Program-made: the position numbers and the translations under genes
NCBI GenBank assembly: GCA_900544395.1
Contig: UQVC01000005.1
Coordinates: 1-64,000 of the forward strand
DNA: 64,000 bases
Source of the DNA: an uncultured Ruminococcus sp.
GTDB lineage: Bacteria; Bacillota; Clostridia; Lachnospirales; Lachnospiraceae
Reading direction: 5' to 3'
The notes under the pieces: generated by a model
The model's input: only the letters and a program-made list of their open reading frames with translations
Databases searched by the model: none
What the model was told of the DNA's origin: nothing
Shown: positions 1 through 8,125 of the stretch, piece after piece
How positions within the stretch are numbered: the stretch's first letter is position 1
How the letters are laid out: every line of letters begins with the position of its first letter

Positions 1-77
1 GAAAATGGGGCAAAAGTCAGTAAAATCAAGTGTTTTCAGTTTGCTCAGCAGACACTAATTAGAAGGTGGGACAGATT

Positions 78-263
78 TTGGAAAAGGAAAAGAAAGAAAA
101 AAGCAAAGTGAAAAAGCAGGTTCCACTGAGACTTTCCAGGGAGCTTTACGATGAGATCGCACAGTGGGCAGAAGATGAGTTCCGTTCGATGAATGGACAG
201 ATCGAGTATCTGCTGACAGAGTGTGTGAAGTGGAGAAAGCGATCGGGAAAAAAGGAGGAGTAG
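78..263 (+). CDS. Small Arc-like ribbon-helix-helix protein
   Basis: A 61-residue basic protein. A lysine-rich N-terminus is followed by QVPLRLSRELYDEI, the typical beta strand plus first helix of Arc/MetJ DNA-binding proteins, and then by a second helix containing NGQIEYLL. The reading frame opens at a GTG at 66, but the Shine-Dalgarno-like AGGTGG at 64-69 overlaps that codon and lies 8 bases before the TTG at 78, so I prefer TTG. Arc-fold proteins bind DNA as dimers. The target is unknown; in clostridia such proteins often help insert other proteins' partners into DNA complexes or act as small repressors. A strong terminator follows directly. Confidence 0.75.
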   Translation: MEKEKKEKSKVKKQVPLRLSRELYDEIAQWAEDEFRSMNGQIEYLLTECVKWRKRSGKKEE

Positions 264-281
264 TCCTATTGCTATACAAGG

Positions 282-313
282 AAAACAGGGATGTCGGCTG
301 ACATCCCTGTTTT
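282..313. terminator. Bidirectional terminator
   Basis: Perfect 14-bp stem (282-295 with 300-313) around a GGCT loop, flanked by A and T runs. It lies between the small RHH gene and the converging response regulator gene and can serve both; the regulator's stop codon touches its edge. Confidence 0.85.
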
Positions 314-1818
314 TATCTGGATTTTGCAGCATATTCTTTTGGGGAACAGCCGCAGGCTTTCTTGAATTTTTTGCTGAAGTAGTATACATCCGAATATCCG
401 GAAGCCTCTGCCACTTCGGAAATTTTCATGGCGCCTTCTTTCAAAAGCTTTTGTGCGGCGCTGATCCGAAGGTCTGAGATATATTGCAGTACAGAAGAGT
501 GCTGTACTTTTTTGAATACGCTTCCCAGATAGGACGGGTGCAGCTGGAAATTTTCAGCCACCTGTGAGACGGAAAGGGAAGGATTGGTATAATTGGCCTG
601 GATATATTCCATGATCTTTCCGCAGAGTGCGATATCGGATGGGATAGCGTCGATCTTTTGGATGCACTGCATTCCATAAAAGAGGATTTCATTTTTTAAA
701 TTCTCCAGAGAATGTTCAGTGTTCATAACGGCTGCGGCAAATTCCGGGACCGGCTGTGCCAGATTTTTCGGAATGTGAAAATACACATGATATACAACAA
801 AAATTTCATGTACCACCAGTGTCAGATAATCGCAGTTCTTTTTCTGGCTGATGGAAAGGAACAGTCGGTCCAGATAGTCCTGCAGATTTTTGCTGTTTTG
901 CGTATTCAAAACCGTGATAAAGTGTTTTCGCATTTTCAACAGTTCTTCTTGAAAACCGGGACGTTCCGGATGGGAATAACTGATGCACAGATTGGAGTCT
1001 GCAGAAAAATAGCGTTCTGTCAACAGGTGGAGACATCTCGTATAATGGGGTTTCCAGTCATCCGTGACAGAAAAAATATTTTCAATGTACAGGAATACAT
1101 ATTCCGGTTCGTTGGCAATGAATTCTGTAAAACAGCTTCCGAGATGCCGCAGTCCGTTCTTATCTGAGAGAAAGAGCTGCAGGATATAGATGTATTCACT
1201 TTCCTGCAGATATTCGCAGATCACACCCTGTTTGCGGAAGCGTTCGACAAGCTTTCTGACAGTGTTGGTTGTATTTTCAGCAACATAGACGCTGCAGTAA
1301 ATACTGTAGGAAAACTGTTCAAATTCCGGATAAGGAACGCAAAGATCCTGATAGGAGAGTGCTCCGTCCCGGATCCCGGCAAGGATGCTGCACAGCTGGA
1401 AATGTTCATAGCGCTTCAGACTGTGGCGGGTCTGACGTTCTACTGCGATGGATTCGATGCACTCTTTTAATGCGCGTTCCAGTTCTTCATTTGCCACCGG
1501 TTTCAGCAGATATTCTTTTACTCCATACCGCAGCGCAGTCCGGGCATATTCAAAGTCATTGTAACCGGAGAGGATGATGATATGGACGGAAGGAAAATGT
1601 TCTTTGATATATCGGGCAGTTTCCATGCCGTTCATCTGCGGCATTTTGATATCCAGAAGCAAAATGTCGGCGGGTTCTTGCCTTAGTTGTTCAATGACCT
1701 GGGTGCCGTTTTCCGCTTCTCCGGCAAAGACAAGGTCCAGTGTTTCCCAGGGAACGATTTTTTTAATACGCTGCCGGATGAAATATTCATCGTCTGCGAT
1801 GAGCAGTCTTAAGGACAT
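313..1818 (-). CDS. YesN-type response regulator, AraC-family output
   Basis: 501 residues. The N-terminus MSLRLLIADDE starts a receiver domain with the acidic pair DD, phospho-acceptor Asp in LLLDIKMPQMNG and conserved Lys in LLKPV. The middle (about 140-390) is poorly conserved. The C-terminal 100 residues are an AraC/XylS double helix-turn-helix (SVSQVAENFQLHPSYLG and ISEVAEASGYSDVYYFSKKFK). This is the YesN architecture, which normally controls a neighbouring carbohydrate ABC transporter. Its start overlaps the end of the histidine kinase gene by 10 bases, so the two are translationally coupled. The divergent solute-binding protein gene at 3738 is the probable target. Confidence 0.93.
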   Translation of the reverse strand: MSLRLLIADDEYFIRQRIKKIVPWETLDLVFAGEAENGTQVIEQLRQEPADILLLDIKMPQMNGMETARYIKEHFPSVHIIILSGYNDFEYARTALRYGVKEYLLKPVANEELERALKECIESIAVERQTRHSLKRYEHFQLCSILAGIRDGALSYQDLCVPYPEFEQFSYSIYCSVYVAENTTNTVRKLVERFRKQGVICEYLQESEYIYILQLFLSDKNGLRHLGSCFTEFIANEPEYVFLYIENIFSVTDDWKPHYTRCLHLLTERYFSADSNLCISYSHPERPGFQEELLKMRKHFITVLNTQNSKNLQDYLDRLFLSISQKKNCDYLTLVVHEIFVVYHVYFHIPKNLAQPVPEFAAAVMNTEHSLENLKNEILFYGMQCIQKIDAIPSDIALCGKIMEYIQANYTNPSLSVSQVAENFQLHPSYLGSVFKKVQHSSVLQYISDLRISAAQKLLKEGAMKISEVAEASGYSDVYYFSKKFKKACGCSPKEYAAKSR

Positions 1819-3518
1819 GGCGGTACCTCCTGTTTTGGTAATGTAATGATGGTGATGCAGCCGCCGCTTTCAGGGCTTTCTATGGAAAGACCGAAAGGGG
1901 ATCCATAGTATAACTGGATCCGCTGCTGAATACTTTTCAGACCAAAATGCCCGGCGTCTTCCTGCCAGATCTTCTCATAGTCTTCTTTTGGAAATCCCCG
2001 TCCGTTGTCTGAAATCGTAAAGCGTATCGAATCCTTCCGATCTTCCGCCAAAATGTGAATGTACCCGTGGCGGGACAGTCCCTTGATTCCGTGATAAATA
2101 CTGTTTTCCAGGATCGGCTGGAATAAAAGCTTGATACAGCCATAAGATTTCAGTTCTTCGGGACAGGTGATCGTGAAATCAAATTTTCCGAAATAACGGA
2201 TTTGCAGGATCTCCAGATACGCTCTGGCAATTTCCAGTTCCTGCCCAATGGAAATATGCATTTTCCCGTTGCTTAAACTGGAACGATAAAAAGCAGAAAG
2301 GTTCATCACAAGCTGGATCAGGGTTTCTTTTTCATCCAGTTCCGCAAGAGAACAGATATTGTCCAGTGTATTGTATAAAAAGTGTGGATTCACCTGTTGC
2401 TGCAAAAGGTTCAGGGACAGCTGCTGTTTGAGCTTTTCCGCCTCGATCAGATCGTCTTTCATTTTGGTCTGGATGGCGATCATACTGTTGAAAGAACGAA
2501 GCAGCGAAGCGACTTCGTCGTTGCAGGGGATTTCCCGGATGGGGACCCAGTGCCCTTCCTTGACAGTCTGAATATGGGAGATCAGATAACTCAGCGGATA
2601 GGTCACTTTGTGGGCGATATGGTGAGATGCGAATATGCAGAGCACCATAACCAGAGCAGCGATCAAAAGGGACAGACAGAAAATCGTAAATAAGGGCCAC
2701 AGAAAGCTGATGACAGGAACCTGATTGATCACGTACCAGTCAAGAGAAGCAAACTGTGTGAAAAAGACCAGATTGCCGTTTGAAAAACAATACTGTGAGT
2801 TCTGGTTTTTCTGGATCCCTTCCAGATTGTCATAGGAGCTGTCCAGTTCGGGAGAGCCGCTGCTGCTTTGTACCCATCCGTTCTGATCGATCAGAAAAAT
2901 GGTATTGGAAGCATCCTCATCTCGGTAAATTGCAGAAATCTGTGTTTCCGGAATGGCAAGCTCCACATATCCCAGCATCCGCCCGGAATTGATGTCATAA
3001 AAGGGGCGTACATAGGAAAGGACTTTTACCTGCTGATGGGAGTCCATCAGATGCCGTTTGGAACTGACATTCCACAAAGGAGCGGGCCTTAGATCACTTA
3101 AATTCACCTGACTGGAATTCGGCTCCGTGGACAGTAACAGCAGACCTTTTTCTGAATACAGACTGACAGAATGGATAAACGGAGTGGACTGGATGATCTG
3201 TCGGATGTGCTGTTTGACATTGATGGTGGAACGGATGGATGCACGCGAGGCGAGATAATCCCGCATATAGTCCTGCACATTGTCATCAGATAAGATCGTT
3301 TTGGAATAATTCTCCGTTGCATCCAGGTAATATTGCAGTTGTCTGGAAATATAACTCAACTGCTGCAGTGCATTGCGGCTTTCCAGCTGAAAGGAACTTC
3401 TTAAAAAGAGAACGGAAATTCCAAGAAAGAGAATGACCATAAATAAAATGGATGTGATGGACATGCTCCGGAAAAAGCTGAAACTGATGGAGTTCTTGTT
3501 GTGTTTTAGTATCTTCAT
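1809..3518 (-). CDS. YesM-type sensor histidine kinase
   Basis: 569 residues with two membrane segments (about 15-40 and 270-300) enclosing a dCache/PAS-like extracellular sensor, then a HAMP linker and a LytS/YesM-type kinase core. The phosphorylated histidine is in the family signature QQQVNPHFLYNTLD; the ATP-binding N box and G box (FTISDNGRGF, GLKSIQQRI) are present. It probably senses an extracellular sugar or the loaded solute-binding protein and phosphorylates the YesN-type regulator encoded immediately downstream. It is transcribed away from the sugar ABC operon, the usual layout in Firmicutes. Confidence 0.93.
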   Translation of the reverse strand: MKILKHNKNSISFSFFRSMSITSILFMVILFLGISVLFLRSSFQLESRNALQQLSYISRQLQYYLDATENYSKTILSDDNVQDYMRDYLASRASIRSTINVKQHIRQIIQSTPFIHSVSLYSEKGLLLLSTEPNSSQVNLSDLRPAPLWNVSSKRHLMDSHQQVKVLSYVRPFYDINSGRMLGYVELAIPETQISAIYRDEDASNTIFLIDQNGWVQSSSGSPELDSSYDNLEGIQKNQNSQYCFSNGNLVFFTQFASLDWYVINQVPVISFLWPLFTIFCLSLLIAALVMVLCIFASHHIAHKVTYPLSYLISHIQTVKEGHWVPIREIPCNDEVASLLRSFNSMIAIQTKMKDDLIEAEKLKQQLSLNLLQQQVNPHFLYNTLDNICSLAELDEKETLIQLVMNLSAFYRSSLSNGKMHISIGQELEIARAYLEILQIRYFGKFDFTITCPEELKSYGCIKLLFQPILENSIYHGIKGLSRHGYIHILAEDRKDSIRFTISDNGRGFPKEDYEKIWQEDAGHFGLKSIQQRIQLYYGSPFGLSIESPESGGCITIITLPKQEVPPCP

Positions 3519-3623
3519 AAAGAAATCTCTCCGTGTACAGAATTCTGGTGGTAAACTTAGAGTTTATTATAGAGAATGTGGCAGGAAAAGTCAAAATAAC
3601 TTGTTTTTGTAGTTTTGAAAGTA

Positions 3624-3655
3624 TCCCATATTGAAAAAGAACAAAAAATATGGGA
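3624..3655. promoter_or_regulatory. Inverted repeat upstream of ABC operon promoter
   Basis: TCCCATAT (3624-3631) and ATATGGGA (3648-3655) form perfect 8-bp arms centred 24 bases apart, 9 bases before the -35 box at 3664. It could be the binding site of the AraC-type regulator encoded at 313-1818; that link is inferred from position only. Confidence 0.45.
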
Positions 3656-3663
3656 AATGAACA

Positions 3664-3692
3664 TTGTGAAAATTGCGTGTATTTTTTATACT
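3664..3692 (+). promoter_or_regulatory. Sigma-A promoter of sugar ABC operon
   Basis: TTGTGA (3664-3669), 17-base spacer, TATACT (3687-3692), 45 bases before the lipoprotein start codon. Confidence 0.65.
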
Positions 3693-3737
3693 GGGTGCAT
3701 CACATAAATGTTTCAAAGGAAAACGGAGGAAGAAGCA

Positions 3738-5051
3738 ATGAAATTGAAAAGAATCACAGCAGCGCTGCTGGCAGGAGTGATGTGCGCAGGACTTCTGGCA
3801 GGATGCGGAAGCAAAGGAGACGGAGGCAAAGAGTCCGGAGATAAAATTACGATCCGTCTTTTGACCAGAATGGCAGGAACAACACCACAGGTAGATATTT
3901 ACAATGATATTTTGGATGAGTTCAAAGAGAAACACCCGGAAGTTACAATCGTAGATGATTCCCAGGGAGATGAATCTGCATTCAATAATATCCTGTCTAC
4001 AGATATTGCATCTGGAACGATGGCAAATATTTTCCGTATTCAGGGTGTTGCCAATCTGTCAGAGTATATCGACAGCGGATTGATCCTGGACGTACAGCCA
4101 TATCTGGACGAAGATCCGGAATGGGGCGGCGGATTTACAGAAGGAGCTCTTTCTTATTATCAGGTACCAGGAAAAGAAGGAACTTATGCGATTCCGATGG
4201 AATCTGGACTGATCGGTGTTTATTACAACAAAGATCTCTTTGAAAAAGCCGGTGTGAAAGAATTCCCGGAGACATGGTCACAGTTTATCGATGCGATTAA
4301 AAAATTAAAAGACAGCGGTGTGATCCCGATTGCAATGGGAACACAGACAACGTATATGGCAGGACATCTTCATGACCAGATCTTCTACAAATGGCTGGGA
4401 ACAGATGCTGCAAAAAAATTAGGTTCCAGAGATATGAAATGGACAGATCCGGAAGTAGTAGAAACACTGCAGTTTGTACAGGGTCTGATCGATGCAGGAG
4501 CATTTGACAAAAATGCAGCCGGTATGACAGACAACATTGCAATGACACAGTTCCAGCAGGGAGAAGCTGCGATGGTGATCACAGGACCATGGAACATCGG
4601 TACATTTGAAGATCCGGCAGAGACACCGGTATGCGACAGCATCGAAGTGGCAAAATTCCCATACTTTGAAGAAAAGCCGGAATTTAAAAACGAAGATATG
4701 CAGACTCTGTCACCTTACATGATCAGTGGAAAACTGGAAGGAAAAGAACTGGAACTGACACTGGAACTTGTAAAAATGCTGACAGATAAAGAAGCAGCAA
4801 AGAGATTTGCAGAAGAAGCAGCTTTCCTGATCCCAAGAACAGATATCGAACTGGATGACAGCGTGATCTCTCCACTGTTCGCTAAGAATGTAGAACTGGG
4901 AGGAACTTCAGAAGGAATCGGAGTAGACGTCTTTGATTTCGATCCGCTCTCTTCTATGCAGGACAGAACAAGAAACTCCATCTCCAGCATGTTCACAGGA
5001 GAAAAACCGGAAGATGTTGCAAAAGAGATCCAGAGTGAGATTGATAAATAG
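3738..5051 (+). CDS. Sugar ABC transporter solute-binding lipoprotein
   Basis: 437 residues. MKLKRITAALL is followed by a hydrophobic stretch and the lipobox LLAGC, so the mature protein is a lipid-anchored extracellular binding protein. The body matches family 1 (MalE-like) extracellular solute-binding proteins, with motifs such as GVYYNKDLFEKAG and the tail signature ITGPWN. The start at 3738 is supported by CGGAGGA seven bases upstream; an upstream ATG at 3708 lacks a site. It should deliver an oligosaccharide to the two permeases that follow. No ATPase gene is present, so a shared MsmK/UgpC-type ATPase encoded elsewhere is expected. Confidence 0.93.
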   Translation: MKLKRITAALLAGVMCAGLLAGCGSKGDGGKESGDKITIRLLTRMAGTTPQVDIYNDILDEFKEKHPEVTIVDDSQGDESAFNNILSTDIASGTMANIFRIQGVANLSEYIDSGLILDVQPYLDEDPEWGGGFTEGALSYYQVPGKEGTYAIPMESGLIGVYYNKDLFEKAGVKEFPETWSQFIDAIKKLKDSGVIPIAMGTQTTYMAGHLHDQIFYKWLGTDAAKKLGSRDMKWTDPEVVETLQFVQGLIDAGAFDKNAAGMTDNIAMTQFQQGEAAMVITGPWNIGTFEDPAETPVCDSIEVAKFPYFEEKPEFKNEDMQTLSPYMISGKLEGKELELTLELVKMLTDKEAAKRFAEEAAFLIPRTDIELDDSVISPLFAKNVELGGTSEGIGVDVFDFDPLSSMQDRTRNSISSMFTGEKPEDVAKEIQSEIDK

Positions 5052-5072
5052 GCACGAACAACATAAAACGTA

Positions 5073-5109
5073 CAAAAATGCCCTGTCAGCTTTGTGCAGG
5101 GCATTTTTG
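5073..5109 (+). terminator. Intra-operon attenuator hairpin
   Basis: Perfect 13-bp stem (5073-5085 with 5097-5109) ending in TTTTTG, between the binding-protein gene and the first permease gene. Partial termination here would give more binding protein than permease, a common arrangement. Confidence 0.75.
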
Positions 5110-5130
5110 TGAAAAACAGGAGGTTCCCGG

Positions 5131-6018
5131 ATGATAAAGTTAAAAAATAAAAAAACAAGAATGGGCATTATGCTGTTTCTTGTACCGGCACTTGTGATCT
5201 ACGTGGTGTTTCAGATCATCCCGATCATAGGATCTGTATACTTTTCCCTGGTGGAGTGGAATGGAATCGCAGGATCTGCGCCGGAATTTGTAGGACTGAA
5301 AAACTATATCGATGCATTTCACAATGCAGATTTCATACTTTCCCTGAAAAACATGGCAAGAATGGTCATCATCAGTGTCATCTGCCATACACCGATCGCA
5401 CTTTTGATGGCTGTTGCGATCAATACAAAATGCAAAGGATATCGTCTTTTTAAAGCCCTGTTCTTTGTACCGACAGTATTCCCGCTGACAGCAGTTGGTC
5501 TGATGTGGTATTTCATTTTCATGCCGACAGGATCCTTCAACTCCCTTCTGGAAGTGATCGGACTTAGCGATCTGGTGATGCCGTGGCTGGTAGATCCGGC
5601 AACTGCAATGAATACCATCGTATTTGTAAACGTGTGGGCAGGAGTGGGATATTATATGGTAATTATCCTGGCAGGACTGACCACCATTCCGGACGATGTG
5701 TATGAAGCAGCTGCGATCGACGGTGCAACATCCGTTCAGAAATTCTTCAAGATCACAGTTCCGATGCTGAAACCGATTCTTGCAATGTGTATCCTGATGG
5801 ATATCATCGGTTCTGTAAAAGTATTCGACCTTGTATTTGCAATGACAGGCGGAGGACCAAACGGTCTGACAAACCTGCCGACAACTTTGATGTACAACGA
5901 GGCATTTAAGTACAATCACTACGGAGTGGGAAGCGCCATCGGAATTATTATCATGCTCATCTGTATCGTTGGTACGGTAGGAAGCAACCTGATCACAAAC
6001 AGAAAGAAAGCAGAGTAG
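5131..6018 (+). CDS. Sugar ABC transporter permease, MalF type
   Basis: 295 residues with six predicted membrane helices. The cytoplasmic EAA loop, which docks the ATPase, reads EAAAIDGATSVQKFFKITVP. Start at ATG 5131 with AGGAGG eight bases upstream. It is the first of a MalF/MalG-like pair and lies 13 bases before its partner; together they form the membrane channel for the lipoprotein encoded at 3738. Confidence 0.93.
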   Translation: MIKLKNKKTRMGIMLFLVPALVIYVVFQIIPIIGSVYFSLVEWNGIAGSAPEFVGLKNYIDAFHNADFILSLKNMARMVIISVICHTPIALLMAVAINTKCKGYRLFKALFFVPTVFPLTAVGLMWYFIFMPTGSFNSLLEVIGLSDLVMPWLVDPATAMNTIVFVNVWAGVGYYMVIILAGLTTIPDDVYEAAAIDGATSVQKFFKITVPMLKPILAMCILMDIIGSVKVFDLVFAMTGGGPNGLTNLPTTLMYNEAFKYNHYGVGSAIGIIIMLICIVGTVGSNLITNRKKAE

Positions 6019-6030
6019 GAGGAAGAACAC

Positions 6031-6879
6031 ATGAAAAAGAAAGTAAAAACTCATAAGAAGATTACGCTTCAGAGTGTGATCATGTATGTGCTGCTGATCC
6101 TGACTGCGTTGATGTTCGCGACTCCGATGCTGTTTACCCTGTTGTCTTCGATCAAGACGAAAGTAGAGATTTTCGCAAAGCCATTCTCCTGGCCGGAGAT
6201 TCCGCAGTGGTCCAACTATGTAGAGGCATGGACAAGCGCCAACATGAGCCGCTATTTTATCAACAGTTTGATCCAGGCAGGAGCGACGGTGATCGTTCTG
6301 GCTCTGGTATCTACGATGGCAGCATATGTACTGTCCAGATTTGATTTTAAATGCAATAAATTTTTACTGTTGTTCTTTATGTTGGGAATGATGGTTCCGG
6401 TACATACAGTACTTGTTCCGGTTTCTTATATCATCGGAACTTTGAATCTGAAAAATAATATCGTAGCGCTGGTTATGATCTATGTGGCATTTAATCTGCC
6501 GTTCAGTATTCTGGTCGTTACGAATTTTATGAAAGGTGTCAACCGTTCCCTGGAGGAGGCAGCTCTCATTGATGGAGCAACGTATTTCCAGATTTACAGA
6601 AATGTCATGCTGCCGATGACAGTACCGGCAATTTCTACAATCTCTATTTTTAACTTCCTGGGTGCATGGAACAATATCTTGTTCCCGCTTCTGTTCATCA
6701 ACGATAAGAACTTGAAGCCGATCGCTCTGGGACTTCTGAACTTTAACGGAGAGCGTGGAAGCGATTACGGCCCGCTGATGGCGGCAATCGTGATCACAGT
6801 CGCAGTTCCGCTGGTAATCTACCTGTTGTTCCAGGAAAAGGTAGAAGGCGGTCTTGCAGCAGGTGCGGTAAAAGAGTAA
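6031..6879 (+). CDS. Sugar ABC transporter permease, MalG type
   Basis: 282 residues, six predicted membrane helices, with the EAA loop EEAALIDGATYFQIYRNVML and the MalG-type C-terminal FQEKVEGGLAAGAVKE. Ribosome binding site AGGAGGAA just upstream. Last gene of the importer operon; no glycoside hydrolase follows, so the sugar cannot be named from context. Confidence 0.93.
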   Translation: MKKKVKTHKKITLQSVIMYVLLILTALMFATPMLFTLLSSIKTKVEIFAKPFSWPEIPQWSNYVEAWTSANMSRYFINSLIQAGATVIVLALVSTMAAYVLSRFDFKCNKFLLLFFMLGMMVPVHTVLVPVSYIIGTLNLKNNIVALVMIYVAFNLPFSILVVTNFMKGVNRSLEEAALIDGATYFQIYRNVMLPMTVPAISTISIFNFLGAWNNILFPLLFINDKNLKPIALGLLNFNGERGSDYGPLMAAIVITVAVPLVIYLLFQEKVEGGLAAGAVKE

Positions 6880-7164
6880 CAGGTGGTTCTCTGACCAGTA
6901 CAGTGCGGACAGGGTATCAGGTTTGCTGATACCCCTTGTCTGCCGCAAGATAGAAGCAGGAACTTTTACAGAAGTAGCGGTAAAAAAGTTTGTTATGTGC
7001 TTGAGAGGATAAGAACGCATATTTCGGGAAACTGGGGTCCGAATGGGAAACGATCGTTTTGACCGACATGCTGTATTTCTTGCAGTTGTCTTTGCACTGT
7101 ACCGTAAAATGCGGCAAGAACTAATAACTAGATGAGAAAAATCTGATGATTTGTATTCAGTATT
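6880..7164. other. Non-coding gap after ABC operon
   Basis: A GC-rich imperfect hairpin at about 6905-6947 (core GGGTATCAG with CTGATACCC) lacks a T run. Beyond it I find no convincing gene or known RNA; the few short frames have no ribosome binding site. Confidence 0.4.
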
Positions 7165-7220
7165 AAAAGGGGATGCTCTGAAAATTTGTATAGGGATACA
7201 GGTTTTCAGGCATCCCTTTT
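7165..7220 (+). terminator. Long hairpin directly before yitT-type gene
   Basis: AAAAGGGGATGC TCTGAAAA (7165-7184) pairs with TTTTCAGG CATCCCTTTT (7203-7220) with one bulge. It ends in CTTTT only four bases before the AGGAGG of the next gene, so it may be the terminator of the ABC operon or an attenuator of the downstream gene. Confidence 0.5.
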
Positions 7221-7236
7221 CTACAGGAGGTTTAAG

Positions 7237-8112
7237 GTGGAAGCCATCAAAAATTGGAAGACAGAAAAAGAGACCGTACTCCGGTGTATTGTATTAAATC
7301 TGGCGGGAGTGCTGATCTATGCGGCGGGGATCAACAGCTTTGCAGCGCCCCATAAGATCGCGCCGGGAGGAGCCAGCGGTATTGCAATCCTGGTCAATTA
7401 TCTGACAGGATGTCCCATTGGTCTGTTTGTCTTTGTATTTAATATTCCGCTTCTTTTGATCATCGTGATCAAGAAGTATTTCCCTCTGTCTTTTGTGTTT
7501 CGGACGCTTGCGTCAACAGCGCTGCTTTCGGTGGTGACGGATTTTGTGATTGTGAAGATTCCGGTATATCAGGGGAATCCACTTCTGGCAGCGATGTTCT
7601 GCGGTGCGATGATGGGGATCGGTCTGGCGTTGGTGCATATGGGGCAGTCCAATACCGGAGGAATTTCGCTTCTGGGGCTGATCATGCAAAAATGCAATCC
7701 GCAGTTTCCGGTGGGGGCGTGGATCTCAGGATTGAATATTGCGGTTGTACTTGCATCCGCAATGGTATATCGTAATATTGAAAGTTTATTATATGCCGTG
7801 GTGACCGTCTACATTTCCGGAATGTTCATGGATCATATGCTGGAAAATGCGGATGCCAAGAATCTGATGATCGTCATTGCGGAATCCACAGATAAGGTGC
7901 GTCAGGTCTTTCTGGATCGGAAGATCGGTGTGACCGTATTAAAAGGAGAAGGCGGATATTCCAGCGAGGTGCAGAGAGTGGTGATGTGCGTGTCCGAAAA
8001 AAAGGAATGCGAACTGCTGCAGAAGCGGATCCACAAAGTCGATGACAAAGCGCTGGTAATCATTACAGAGGCAGAAAAGGTAGCAGGAAAAGGATTTAAA
8101 CATTTGACATAG
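7237..8112 (+). CDS. YitT family membrane protein
   Basis: 291 residues from GTG 7237, chosen because AGGAGG lies six bases upstream; the frame extends to 7186 without a site. Five or six hydrophobic helices fill residues 15-195, including the family signature GGASGIAIL and NTGGISLLG. The last 80 residues form a soluble DUF2179 domain (VTVLKGEGGYS, VVMCVSEKKE), thought to be a ligand-binding sensory module. The biochemical function of YitT proteins is not established. It sits 13 bases upstream of the aminopeptidase gene and is probably co-transcribed with it. Confidence 0.9.
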   Translation: MEAIKNWKTEKETVLRCIVLNLAGVLIYAAGINSFAAPHKIAPGGASGIAILVNYLTGCPIGLFVFVFNIPLLLIIVIKKYFPLSFVFRTLASTALLSVVTDFVIVKIPVYQGNPLLAAMFCGAMMGIGLALVHMGQSNTGGISLLGLIMQKCNPQFPVGAWISGLNIAVVLASAMVYRNIESLLYAVVTVYISGMFMDHMLENADAKNLMIVIAESTDKVRQVFLDRKIGVTVLKGEGGYSSEVQRVVMCVSEKKECELLQKRIHKVDDKALVIITEAEKVAGKGFKHLT

Positions 8113-8125
8113 AGGAGGAAGAACA

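Noticed and set aside
5140..6054. Long open frame on the minus strand (304 codons)
   Set aside because: It mirrors the permease gene, is Cys/His-rich, has no ribosome site and no recognisable domain.
6880..7164. Possible riboswitch or small gene in the gap
   Set aside because: No conserved riboswitch core seen, and the short frames, including a 30-codon ATG frame, lack ribosome sites.
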